Assembly: GCA_945971755.1 (NCBI GenBank)
Contig: CAMFPJ010000058.1
Span: 1 to 8,606, forward strand
Length of the DNA: 8,606 nucleotides
Reading direction: 5' to 3'
DNA from: an uncultured Clostridia bacterium
GTDB lineage: Bacteria; Bacillota; Clostridia; Oscillospirales; Acutalibacteraceae
Shown here piece after piece: positions 1 through 6,096 of this stretch. Positions within the stretch are counted from its first letter, which is position 1. Every line of letters begins with the position of its first letter. A program made the position numbers and the translations under genes. The notes under the pieces are model-generated. The model saw nothing but the letters and a program-made list of their open reading frames with translations. It searched no databases and had not been told where the DNA came from.

Positions 1-39
1 AAGCCTTCGTCGGCAGCGTCAGATGTGTATAAGAGACAG
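1..39 (+). other. Illumina Nextera (Tn5) adapter, not genomic
   Basis: Bases 7-20 match the Nextera read-1 adapter arm (TCGTCGGCAGCGTC) and bases 21-39 match the 19-base Tn5 mosaic end exactly. Bases 1-6 (AAGCCT) match the last six bases of the Nextera i5 index CTAAGCCT (S508, from memory), in the position the index occupies in the full oligonucleotide. This is library sequence left untrimmed at a contig end, so genomic sequence begins at base 40. It should be masked and not read as a transposon end. Confidence 0.97.
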
Positions 40-40
40 A

Positions 41-61
41 TATTATAGTATAATTAGTTGA
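41..61 (+). promoter_or_regulatory. Partial comM promoter (-10 only)
   Basis: A perfect TATAAT lies at 49-54, with an overlapping TATTAT at 41-46, about 24 bases before the comM start. A start site near 61 would give a leader of about 17 nt carrying the Shine-Dalgarno site. The matching -35 box would fall near 26-31, inside the adapter, so the real -35 is missing from this assembly. AT-rich sequence can give such matches by chance. Confidence 0.5.
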
Positions 62-77
62 AATAAGGGGTGACGTT

Positions 78-1604
78 ATGTTTGCAAGAATTACAAGTAT
101 GGGGCTTTTCGGTATGAACGCTTACAAAGTTTCTGTTGAAGCGGACATTTCTGGCGGTATGCCGCGATTTGATATTGTGGGACTTCCCGACACTGCTGTT
201 TCGGAAAGCCGCGAGCGAGTACGCTCCGCAATTAAAAACGCGTGTTTTACATACCCGGTCAGCAGAGTTACGGTTAACCTTGCCCCTGCGGACATAAAAA
301 AAGAAGGTCCCATCTACGATTTGCCGATTTTAATTGCGCTGCTTTGTGCAAATGAGGAACTTAAATCAGTTCCTGAAGATGTTGCTTTTGTAGGTGAGCT
401 TTCACTTGACGGAAATCTTCGTAAAATCAACGGAGTTCTTCCTATGGTTATTGCCGCAAAAGAAGAGGGAATTAAAGATATATTTATTCCTTTTGAAAAT
501 GCACCCGAAGGTGCGGTTGTTAAAGGAATCAATGTTTACCCAACTAAAAATGTTGTTGAACTTGTAAATCACCTTTCGGGTATTAAGAAAATTGATAAAG
601 TAACAAGTGACCATTACGCAGAATACAAGCTCCCCGATAATATTCCCGATTTTGCAGATGTCAGAGGACAGGAAGAGGTTAAAAGAGCACTCGAAATTGC
701 CGCGGCAGGCGGTCATAATGTGCTTATGGTAGGACCTCCCGGTGCAGGAAAAAGCATGCTTGCAAAAAGGCTCCCTGGAATATTGCCCGACATGACTTTT
801 GATGAGTCAATTGAAACAACAAAAATTTATTCGATTGCAGGTGCTCTTCCAAAAGGTGTTTCACTGCTTAGGGCAAGACCTTTTCGTTCACCGCATCACA
901 CCGTTTCACCTGCCGGTCTTTCAGGCGGCGGAGCAATACCCAAGCCCGGTGAAATTTCACTTTCTCACAACGGAGTTTTATTTCTTGACGAGCTTCCTGA
1001 ATTTCAAAGAACATCCCTTGAAATTCTAAGACAGCCCATTGAAGACGGGGTAATCAGTATTTCCCGTGTTGCGGCAAAATTTCAATACCCCTGCTCTGTT
1101 ATGGTGGTTTGCGCTATGAACCCTTGCCCCTGCGGATACTACGGACACCCCACGCACAAGTGTACGTGTTCGGAAAATGCCGCACGTAATTATTTTAACC
1201 GAGTAAGCGGTCCGCTTGTTGACCGTCTTGACATTCACATTGACGTTCCGCCCGTTGACTACGAAAGCCTTTCGAGCAAAGAAAAGGCGGAGCCGTCAAG
1301 CGAAATAAAGAAACGGGTTAACAAAGCCCGTGAAATTCAACGGGAGCGTTTCAAAGGTACAAGCATTACCTGCAACGCTAAAATGGACGCAAGTGCAACA
1401 AGAAAATACTGTTACTTAACTCCGTCTGCGGAACTGATTATGAAAACTGCATTTGAACGTTTAGGGCTTTCTGCACGGGCATACGACAAGGTACTCAGAA
1501 TTGCAAGAACCATTGCGGATATGGATAATTCTGAAGAAATTGACACAAAGCACGTTACCGAAGCAATCCAGTACAGAAGCTTCGACAGAAGACTTGGAGA
1601 ATAA
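78..1604 (+). CDS. comM: ComM/YifB family Mg-chelatase-like AAA+ ATPase
   Basis: This 508-residue protein is full length for the ComM/YifB family, in which ComM of Gram-negative bacteria is a hexameric branch-migration helicase that extends donor DNA during natural transformation. Seen in the sequence: an N-terminal ChlI-type region (about 5-170) with the family signature GLPDTAVSESRERVRSA; an AAA+ module with Walker A GPPGAGKS at 219-226 and Walker B FLDEL with Asp304-Glu305; the family cysteine cluster CPCGYYG...CTC (Cys350, 352, 362, 364); an arginine-finger-like VDRLDIH segment; and a C-terminal Mg-chelatase domain (about 400-505). The ATG start is supported by AAGGGG at 65-70, 7 bases upstream, and by alignment of the first residues with the family. 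The gene stands alone on the + strand and converges on thiT. The family assignment is firm; a role in transformation in this organism is inferred. Confidence 0.95.
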   Translation: MFARITSMGLFGMNAYKVSVEADISGGMPRFDIVGLPDTAVSESRERVRSAIKNACFTYPVSRVTVNLAPADIKKEGPIYDLPILIALLCANEELKSVPEDVAFVGELSLDGNLRKINGVLPMVIAAKEEGIKDIFIPFENAPEGAVVKGINVYPTKNVVELVNHLSGIKKIDKVTSDHYAEYKLPDNIPDFADVRGQEEVKRALEIAAAGGHNVLMVGPPGAGKSMLAKRLPGILPDMTFDESIETTKIYSIAGALPKGVSLLRARPFRSPHHTVSPAGLSGGGAIPKPGEISLSHNGVLFLDELPEFQRTSLEILRQPIEDGVISISRVAAKFQYPCSVMVVCAMNPCPCGYYGHPTHKCTCSENAARNYFNRVSGPLVDRLDIHIDVPPVDYESLSSKEKAEPSSEIKKRVNKAREIQRERFKGTSITCNAKMDASATRKYCYLTPSAELIMKTAFERLGLSARAYDKVLRIARTIADMDNSEEIDTKHVTEAIQYRSFDRRLGE

Positions 1605-1606
1605 CA

Positions 1607-1638
1607 AAATAAGCACTACCGAACGGTAGTGCTTATTT
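1607..1638. terminator. Bidirectional intrinsic terminator between comM and thiT
   Basis: The hairpin pairs 1607-1620 with 1625-1638 (14 perfect base pairs, four-base loop). T/A-rich tracts on both sides supply U-rich 3' tails (TTATTTATTAT after it on +; TTATTTTGTTA on -). It begins three bases after the comM stop and ends 14 bases before the thiT stop, so it can end transcription from both convergent genes. Confidence 0.88.
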
Positions 1639-1652
1639 ATTATGTAATTGAA

Positions 1653-2315
1653 TTAGTTTTGCTTTGTTTTGATAATCTGCGGAATTCTTGAAATTACAAC
1701 AGCTGCAATTGTTGTCAAAATGATTTCGGGAATCATATAAATGCCGTTATAGATACAAGAATAGATAAATGCAAGTGAATTACCGCTGAATTTCTCAACG
1801 ATTGTCTGTCCCCATGAATAGAAACCTTCCTGAGTAAAGAACCATTCAGCCCAAGCACCGTAAAGAACGAAGCCTGAAATGATGTGGCAAACGTAACGGA
1901 GCAAAAGTGCTGTAAAAGCACCGAGAGGTAAAGAAACGGTTGCTTTTTGAATTTTGCCTTTATACATTGCTGCAAGACCAATAGAAGTATAAGCTAAAAT
2001 ATAGTCCAAGCAAATCATAAGTGCAACCTTACCGACTGAACCTAAATAGTCTTCTGAGCTAGGCAAAGCGGCTGCTGAAATTGTACCTGCACCCATTGCC
2101 ATTTCAACCAAAGCATAAACAAGTCCTGTGACTGCACCTTTTCCAAGTCCGTATTTCCAACCGACAACTACAACAGGAAGCATAGCAACAATTGTAATCT
2201 GTCCGCCGAAGGGAAGTTCGGGAATAATCATTTTTGAGACGAGTTCCAAAACGATTGCAAGGGCAATCATTACCGCACTTTCGGTAATCCAATAAATGTT
2301 CTTTTTGTTTTTCAT
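1653..2315 (-). CDS. thiT: ThiT-type thiamine-specific ECF transporter S component
   Basis: This 220-residue integral membrane protein is the likely substrate-capturing S component of an energy-coupling factor transporter for thiamine. It would work with the shared EcfA/EcfA'/EcfT module encoded elsewhere. The sequence shows about six hydrophobic helices and ThiT-like motifs: LPFGGQITIVAMLP (34-47), a GLGKGAVTGLVYALVEM stretch, RYVCHIISGFVLYGAWAEW (140-158) and IYNGIYMIPE (188-197). His144, Trp155/158 and Asn190 lie where known ThiT pocket residues are expected; this is by pattern, not alignment. The ATG at 2315 is chosen because GGAGGAG lies 7 bases upstream (2323-2329). A longer frame from GTG at 2366 would begin inside the terminator stem. 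The TPP riboswitch upstream independently supports thiamine as the substrate. It is slightly longer than typical ThiT (about 180-200 residues). Confidence 0.92.
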   Translation of the reverse strand: MKNKKNIYWITESAVMIALAIVLELVSKMIIPELPFGGQITIVAMLPVVVVGWKYGLGKGAVTGLVYALVEMAMGAGTISAAALPSSEDYLGSVGKVALMICLDYILAYTSIGLAAMYKGKIQKATVSLPLGAFTALLLRYVCHIISGFVLYGAWAEWFFTQEGFYSWGQTIVEKFSGNSLAFIYSCIYNGIYMIPEIILTTIAAVVISRIPQIIKTKQN

Positions 2316-2331
2316 GTGTTTTCTCCTCCAC

Positions 2332-2377
2332 AAAATAAAAAAATCAGCCAAGGGACACATATACACCTTAGGCTGAG
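2332..2377 (-). terminator. Riboswitch-controlled intrinsic terminator before thiT
   Basis: On the - strand the 5' arm GGCTGA-complement (2371-2376) pairs with 2344-2349, and 2366-2369 pairs with 2350-2353, with one bulged base at 2370 and a loop of about 12 bases. A run of seven U follows (2343-2337), then A and four more U. The hairpin lies between the TPP aptamer and the thiT Shine-Dalgarno site, the usual expression platform in Gram-positive bacteria. It should stop transcription when thiamine pyrophosphate is bound. Confidence 0.9.
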
Positions 2378-2380
2378 TTT

Positions 2381-2472
2381 AACTTCCTACGGCGGCATTA
2401 TCCGCATCAGGTTCAATGGTTTAAGAAAAAATCATTTCTAATCTCAGCCGGCTTTTGCCAGCTCCCATGTAC
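2381..2472 (-). promoter_or_regulatory. TPP riboswitch aptamer (THI element) of thiT
   Basis: The reverse strand carries the conserved THI-box elements in order: GGGAGC, GGCTGAGA, ACC..TTGAACCTGAT, GCGGATAATGCCGC and CGTAGGAAGT. P3 is a 7-bp stem (AGCUGGC/GCCGGCU) with an AAAA loop; P2 can form from AUGG/CCAU; P5 is GCGG/CCGC. It binds thiamine pyrophosphate and controls thiT through the adjoining terminator. Odd point: about 20 AU-rich bases (2422-2441), able to form a short hairpin, separate CUGAGA from the 3' strand of P2, where a few bases are usual. P1 is not obvious in its canonical form. Confidence 0.95.
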
Positions 2473-2493
2473 ATATTTACTTGGCTCTGTAAT

Positions 2494-2521
2494 ATTATAA
2501 TACATTATTCGTATTTGTCAA
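2494..2521 (-). promoter_or_regulatory. Sigma-A-type promoter of thiT
   Basis: On the - strand a perfect TTGACA (2521-2516) and a perfect TATAAT (2499-2494) are separated by 16 bases. Transcription would start near 2487-2488, placing AGCCAAG at the very 5' end of the leader and the whole aptamer in the transcript. The -35 box and most of the spacer overlap the last codons of recD2. Confidence 0.85.
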
Positions 2522-4709
2522 GCAAAAATGATTTTAATGCAGAATAACGAAGTTTTGTTTTACCGTTGTCTATCATTTTTATAATAGTTCCGTCTGTTCC
2601 GACTAAAATCATAAGTTTTTTTGCTCTTGTGACAGCCGTGTACAGAAGATTTCGGTAGCAAAGCTTTTCGGTCACTGCAATTACAGGCATAATAACTGCT
2701 TCAAATTCACTGCCCTGACTTTTATGCACTGTTACGGCGTAAGCCAATTCAAGTTCATTTAACTGCTCTTTTGAGTAAGTGGCTCTTTTACCGCTAAAAT
2801 CAATAATAACATAACCGTTGCGGTTATCAATCTTCTCGATAAAGCCTATATCTCCGTTATAAACTCCGTCGCCCTCGTTATGCTCTGACTCCCAACGAAT
2901 ATCGTAGTTATTTTTTATCTGCATAACCTTATCACCCTCACGGAAAAGCCTGTATTCCGTTTTAATTTCAGCTTTTTCAGAGTTTTCGGGGTTTATTGCT
3001 TCCTGCAGAATCTTATTAAGATTAAAGGTACCTGTATCCCCCTTTTTTGACGGACAAAGCACTTGAATTTGCGTTAGTGGGTCAAATCCGAAAGAGTCGG
3101 GCAAACGCTTTGTATATAAATCACGGACAGTACGGACTGCATCAAGGGTGAAATTTTTGTGAAGCACAAAAAAGTCGCCGTCTTTATAATCTGTTTTAAT
3201 ATGCTCACCGCGGACAATTGAGTGTGCATTCATAACGATATTACTGCTCATTGACTGCCTGAAAATCTCTTTTAACTCAACAACAGGTAAAAGTTCACTT
3301 GCGATTAAATCATGCAAAACATTACCGGCATTTACAGGCGGTAACTGGTCACTGTCGCCAACCATTATAAGCCTGCATCCGAACGGTAGAGCCTCAACAA
3401 GCGCATTAAAAAGAAAAATATCCACCATTGACATTTCGTCAACTATTACCGCCTGACATTCAAGGGGATTGCGAAGATTTCTCTTAAAATACGGCTTTTC
3501 GTTTCGCCACTCAACCTCAAGAAGTCTGTGAATTGTCATTGCACTTCTGCCCGTTGCCTCAGTCATTCTTTGAGCGGCTCTGCCCGTTGGTGCGCAAAGA
3601 GCAATATCAAGATTTTTCTTTTCGAAAATCTTAATGATTCCGTCAAGAGTTGTAGTTTTGCCTGTTCCCGGTCCGCCGGTTAAAATAAGAATACCTTTAT
3701 TTACTGCGGTTTCAATAGCTTTTCTTTGCAACTCTGCGTATTCAAAGCCTGAAGACAATTCGATTTTATCGATAAACACATTGACATTTTCAGGGTCTTC
3801 GGGTGGGTATTTCAACAAGACCTGAACACGTCTTGCTATGCCCATTTCAGCGTGGTAAGCCTCCGGAATAAACAGAAAATCTTTGCCGTTCAGTTTTTTT
3901 AGTATTAAGCGTTTATTTTCGATTATTAAATCAATCACTTCTTCTATTCTGTCTCGTGATTCTTCAAGAAGTGATGACGCGGGTGCAAAGATTTTTTCAA
4001 GCGGTATGCAGGTGTGACCGTTATTAAAATTGTAGCGGATAATATGTATAATTCCCGCTTCTATTCTACGTTCCGAAGAGGGCGAAACAGGCAAAGAATT
4101 CGCAATAGCCTCCGCTCTTTCGAAGGAAATACCGTTTTCTGCCTCACAAAGCGCATAAGGATCCGTTTCCACCATCTCTTTTGCGGCAACTCCGAAAGTT
4201 TCAAAGGCAAGCAAGCTTTCTTGGGTTGTAAGCCCTAAACCCGAAAGAGAAATAAGGAGAGAGCGAACAGTAAACTGACGGTTATACTCTTCACCGATTT
4301 TTTTTGCTTTTTTTGCAGAAATTCCGCGAATTTCAGAGAGACGTTCAGGGTTATTTTCAAGAATATCGAAAGATGCTTCCTTAAATCTTTCAACTATGGA
4401 ACGGGCAGTTGCTTCACCCACTCCGTAAATTGCACCGCTTGAAAGATAATGATACAAATCGTCAACAGTTTCGGGAATAGTTGCAAAGCAACTGTCTGCC
4501 TTAAACTGTCTGCCGTAAACAGCGTGATAGGTATAATCGCCTACTGCTTCAACAGTGTCGTGTTCACGTACATCCGGGCAAATGCCCACTACGGTTAACT
4601 CTTCCTCGCCCGTGTCAAGCACAAATACAGTATATCCGTTTACATCGTTGCGGTATGTAATCTCGGTAACTGTACCTCGTATTTTGATTTTTGTTTCAAA
4701 ATCTTCCAT
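2505..4709 (-). CDS. recD2: RecD2 family ATP-dependent 5'-3' DNA helicase
   Basis: At 734 residues this matches the stand-alone RecD-like (RecD2) helicases of bacteria without RecBC, which act in DNA repair and replication-fork maintenance. Domains in order: an N-terminal OB-like region (about 8-80), a helix-hairpin-helix region (about 85-200, including GAIYGVGEATA and IRGISAKKAKKIG), then an SF1B motor with Walker A GGPGTGKT (345-352), motif Ia APTGRAAQRM (from 373), Walker B VDEM (Asp424-Glu425), motif III GDSDQLPP (451-458), EIFRQ, and the C-terminal VHKSQGSE (661-668) and YTAVTRAKK motifs. No key residue is missing. The ATG at 4709 has GAAGGA at 4718-4723, 8 bases upstream, and overlaps the end of the preceding small gene by 14 bases, which suggests coupled translation. 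There is no separate terminator after its stop: transcripts run into the thiT leader. Confidence 0.96.
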   Translation of the reverse strand: MEDFETKIKIRGTVTEITYRNDVNGYTVFVLDTGEEELTVVGICPDVREHDTVEAVGDYTYHAVYGRQFKADSCFATIPETVDDLYHYLSSGAIYGVGEATARSIVERFKEASFDILENNPERLSEIRGISAKKAKKIGEEYNRQFTVRSLLISLSGLGLTTQESLLAFETFGVAAKEMVETDPYALCEAENGISFERAEAIANSLPVSPSSERRIEAGIIHIIRYNFNNGHTCIPLEKIFAPASSLLEESRDRIEEVIDLIIENKRLILKKLNGKDFLFIPEAYHAEMGIARRVQVLLKYPPEDPENVNVFIDKIELSSGFEYAELQRKAIETAVNKGILILTGGPGTGKTTTLDGIIKIFEKKNLDIALCAPTGRAAQRMTEATGRSAMTIHRLLEVEWRNEKPYFKRNLRNPLECQAVIVDEMSMVDIFLFNALVEALPFGCRLIMVGDSDQLPPVNAGNVLHDLIASELLPVVELKEIFRQSMSSNIVMNAHSIVRGEHIKTDYKDGDFFVLHKNFTLDAVRTVRDLYTKRLPDSFGFDPLTQIQVLCPSKKGDTGTFNLNKILQEAINPENSEKAEIKTEYRLFREGDKVMQIKNNYDIRWESEHNEGDGVYNGDIGFIEKIDNRNGYVIIDFSGKRATYSKEQLNELELAYAVTVHKSQGSEFEAVIMPVIAVTEKLCYRNLLYTAVTRAKKLMILVGTDGTIIKMIDNGKTKLRYSALKSFLLDKYE

Positions 4710-5037
4710 TTATAAAGTCCTTCAAATTTTCTTTCTTAACGACCGTAACGCCGTCTGTTTCATTACACATTTCCAAAGTATTGAACAATTCTTTTTCGCA
4801 AATTCCGCCGTCAACAACTACCAAAGTGCATTTTGAGCACTCTCCGCACAAATTTAGTTTCAGCCTTGCACCGTAGCAAAGTTTTCTGACATCTTTAGTA
4901 TGTTCGTCACACGGAATTAAAAGATAATAGTTTTGATGTTTTCTCGGCATTATCAGGCGCAGCAGTAAAAATGTTGCTACGATTATAACCGCTGCCATAG
5001 ATATAATTACAAGAAGCGAACAAATAAATACTTTCAA
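4696..5037 (-). CDS. Small Cys-rich single-pass membrane protein, unknown function
   Basis: I do not recognise a named family. The 113-residue product begins with a short Lys-containing N-terminus and one hydrophobic helix (about 4-28: signal anchor or uncleaved signal). A soluble tail of about 80 residues follows, starting LIPCDEHTKDVRKLC, with seven cysteines in all after the helix, including a CGECSKC cluster, then TLVVVDGG. The tail resembles, from memory only, short uncharacterised Firmicute proteins of an alpha/beta type. The TTG at 5037 is preferred as start because GGGGGTG sits at 5050-5044, six bases upstream. The longer frame from TTG 5052 has no ribosome site and would begin before the predicted transcription start. 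Its end overlaps the recD2 start by 14 bases, so the two are probably co-transcribed and coupled. A functional link to recD2 is not shown. Confidence 0.75.
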   Translation of the reverse strand: MKVFICSLLVIISMAAVIIVATFLLLRLIMPRKHQNYYLLIPCDEHTKDVRKLCYGARLKLNLCGECSKCTLVVVDGGICEKELFNTLEMCNETDGVTVVKKENLKDFINGRF

Positions 5038-5050
5038 AGGATACACCCCC
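5035..5050 (-). promoter_or_regulatory. Start-deciding ribosome binding site with TTG start
   Basis: GGGGGTG (5050-5044) differs from the ideal GGAGGTG at one base and is followed by six bases and then TTG (5037-5035). The predicted transcription start for the promoter upstream falls at about 5050, so the ribosome site would lie at the extreme 5' end of the mRNA. This sets the start of the small membrane protein gene downstream of the longest open frame. Confidence 0.65.
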
Positions 5051-5056
5051 AAAAGT

Positions 5057-5085
5057 ATTATATGTTATAAGACCGGATTTGTTAA
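5057..5085 (-). promoter_or_regulatory. Promoter of the small membrane protein-recD2 unit
   Basis: On the - strand TTAACA (5085-5080, five of six matches to consensus) and a perfect TATAAT (5062-5057) are separated by exactly 17 bases. It lies between the rnpB terminator hairpin and the small gene. This makes the small gene and recD2 a unit separate from rnpB, with a leader of only about 13 nt. Confidence 0.75.
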
Positions 5086-5086
5086 A

Positions 5087-5114
5087 TTCAGCCTCCGCAA
5101 AAGCAGAGGCTGAA
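5087..5114 (-). terminator. Putative terminator hairpin after rnpB
   Basis: The arms 5087-5095 and 5106-5114 pair perfectly. After a C/A mismatch two more pairs close an AAAA loop (5099-5102 on the + strand). It begins about five bases after the mature rnpB 3' end on the - strand. The U-tract after it is weak (UUUAAC), so termination may be leaky or the hairpin may also protect or help process the 3' end. Confidence 0.6.
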
Positions 5115-5118
5115 AAAA

Positions 5119-5442
5119 TGAGCAGGCCTGTAAGCCGGGTTCTGTCGTTTAAGGCAATTATCTATCTGCGATGTGTGTTACCACACACCTGAAGCCGTCT
5201 TTCGAAGTATCTGCCCAGCTGACAACTTCTGTTGACGTTGCATCGGGTAGGGTTTGCTTGGCCGTTACATCTCTGCAACGCCGGTGAGCTCTTACCTCGC
5301 CTTTCCACCCTTACCGCATAAGCGGCGGTATTTCTCTATGCACTTTCCCTAAGGTCGCCCTCGGCGGCTGTTAGCCGTTACCCTGCTGTATGATGCCCGG
5401 ACTTTCCTCACTGAATATCAGTGCAACTGCCCAGCCTGCTCA
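5119..5442 (-). ncRNA. rnpB: RNase P RNA, bacterial type A-like
   Basis: The catalytic RNA of ribonuclease P removes 5' leaders from precursor tRNAs together with the RnpA protein. The - strand contains the universally conserved blocks: GAGGAAAGTCCGGGC near the 5' end; CAGGGTAACGGCTAACAGCCGC, then GGGCGACCTTAGGGAAAGTGC; GGTAAGAGCTCACC; AAACCCTACCCGATGCAACG; AGATAGATAATTGCC; and ACAGAACCCGGCTTACAGG at the 3' end. The ends are set by P1, in which the 5' TGAGCAGG pairs with the 3' CCTGCTCA (5442-5435 with 5126-5119), giving about 324 nt. It starts 11 bases after the HAD gene stop, with no terminator between and no convincing promoter that I can see. It may therefore be transcribed with that operon and processed, or from a promoter inside the HAD gene. 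The segment at about 5190-5235 lacks an evident L15 GGU motif. Confidence 0.97.
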
Positions 5443-5453
5443 AATAAACATAA

Positions 5454-6053
5454 TTAAATCTGTTCAAGCATTATTCCGTCTTTTTTAATAAGACGCACTT
5501 TATCACCTTTTACCAAATAAGCATTACGTGAAATCTCAATCATCGGCAAATCACTGGGGGAATCTGTATAAAACTCGTCAATTTCAGTGTCACCGTAAAT
5601 TTCTTTGAAAAGGTCAACTTTTTTATCCTTATAGCAAATTAGCTTAATCTCACCTATCTTAAAATCTACCTGTGAACAAATATAATGCTTTATTCCCAAA
5701 CGTTCGCACATGATTTTTAGAAGACTCTCGGGACAGGCAGATACAACAATATCATCATCGTTTTGTATATCAAGGTAAAAAGATTTTATTTTTTGCTCGT
5801 GTAAGTCCCAAAAATTCTCAAACTCATTTTCAATATTTTCTGCAAATTTTTCGCAATACTCTTTAAGCAAAGAACCGTACTCGAAGATTACTTCATCAAT
5901 GGTAATGCTACCGTGCTTGTATTTCAAAAAGCCTTTGAAAAATTTGGGAACGTATTTCAAAACTCCTTTGGTGTCTTTTCGCAAAAAATGCAAAAACAAG
6001 TCTAAGCCCGATTCGCCATCGTATATTGTATTGTCAAAATCAAATACTCTCAC
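5454..6053 (-). CDS. HAD-IB family phosphatase, substrate unknown
   Basis: This 199-residue cytosolic protein has all four haloacid dehalogenase motifs. Motif I is DFDNT with nucleophile Asp5 and acid/base Asp7; motif II is VVSACPE with Ser105; motif III is a lysine at about 144-145; motif IV is YTDSPSDLPM with Asp164 and Asp168. The insert between motifs I and II (about 12-100) is mainly helical, as in subfamily IB (phosphoserine phosphatase-like and related lipid-head-group or sugar phosphatases), so it should be a Mg2+-dependent phosphomonoesterase. The GTG start at 6053 is well supported by GGAGGT at 6066-6061, seven bases upstream, and by the motif lying at the extreme N-terminus. It follows galE by 43 bases with no terminator, so it is probably in the same operon. 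Serine phosphatase activity or a role in sugar or cell-envelope metabolism are both possible; nothing in the sequence decides between them. Confidence 0.88.
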   Translation of the reverse strand: MRVFDFDNTIYDGESGLDLFLHFLRKDTKGVLKYVPKFFKGFLKYKHGSITIDEVIFEYGSLLKEYCEKFAENIENEFENFWDLHEQKIKSFYLDIQNDDDIVVSACPESLLKIMCERLGIKHYICSQVDFKIGEIKLICYKDKKVDLFKEIYGDTEIDEFYTDSPSDLPMIEISRNAYLVKGDKVRLIKKDGIMLEQI

Positions 6054-6096
6054 TTAAAACACCTCCGTAAAAATTTAACCGTTTTTTCTTGTTTTA

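Noticed and set aside
21..39. Tn5 mosaic end as evidence of a transposon
   Set aside because: It is joined to the Nextera sequencing arm and index bases, has no transposase gene, and is a library artefact.
2316..2366. Longer thiT frame starting at GTG 2366
   Set aside because: The extension lies in the riboswitch terminator and its U-tract, and has no ribosome site; the ATG at 2315 has GGAGGAG upstream.
2493..2502. TATTATAATA palindrome as a repressor operator
   Set aside because: It is ten AT-only bases over a -10 box, which is expected by chance, and the riboswitch already explains the control.
5038..5052. Longer start (TTG 5052) for the small membrane protein
   Set aside because: There is no ribosome site before it and it lies upstream of the expected transcription start; TTG 5037 has a well spaced GGGGGTG.
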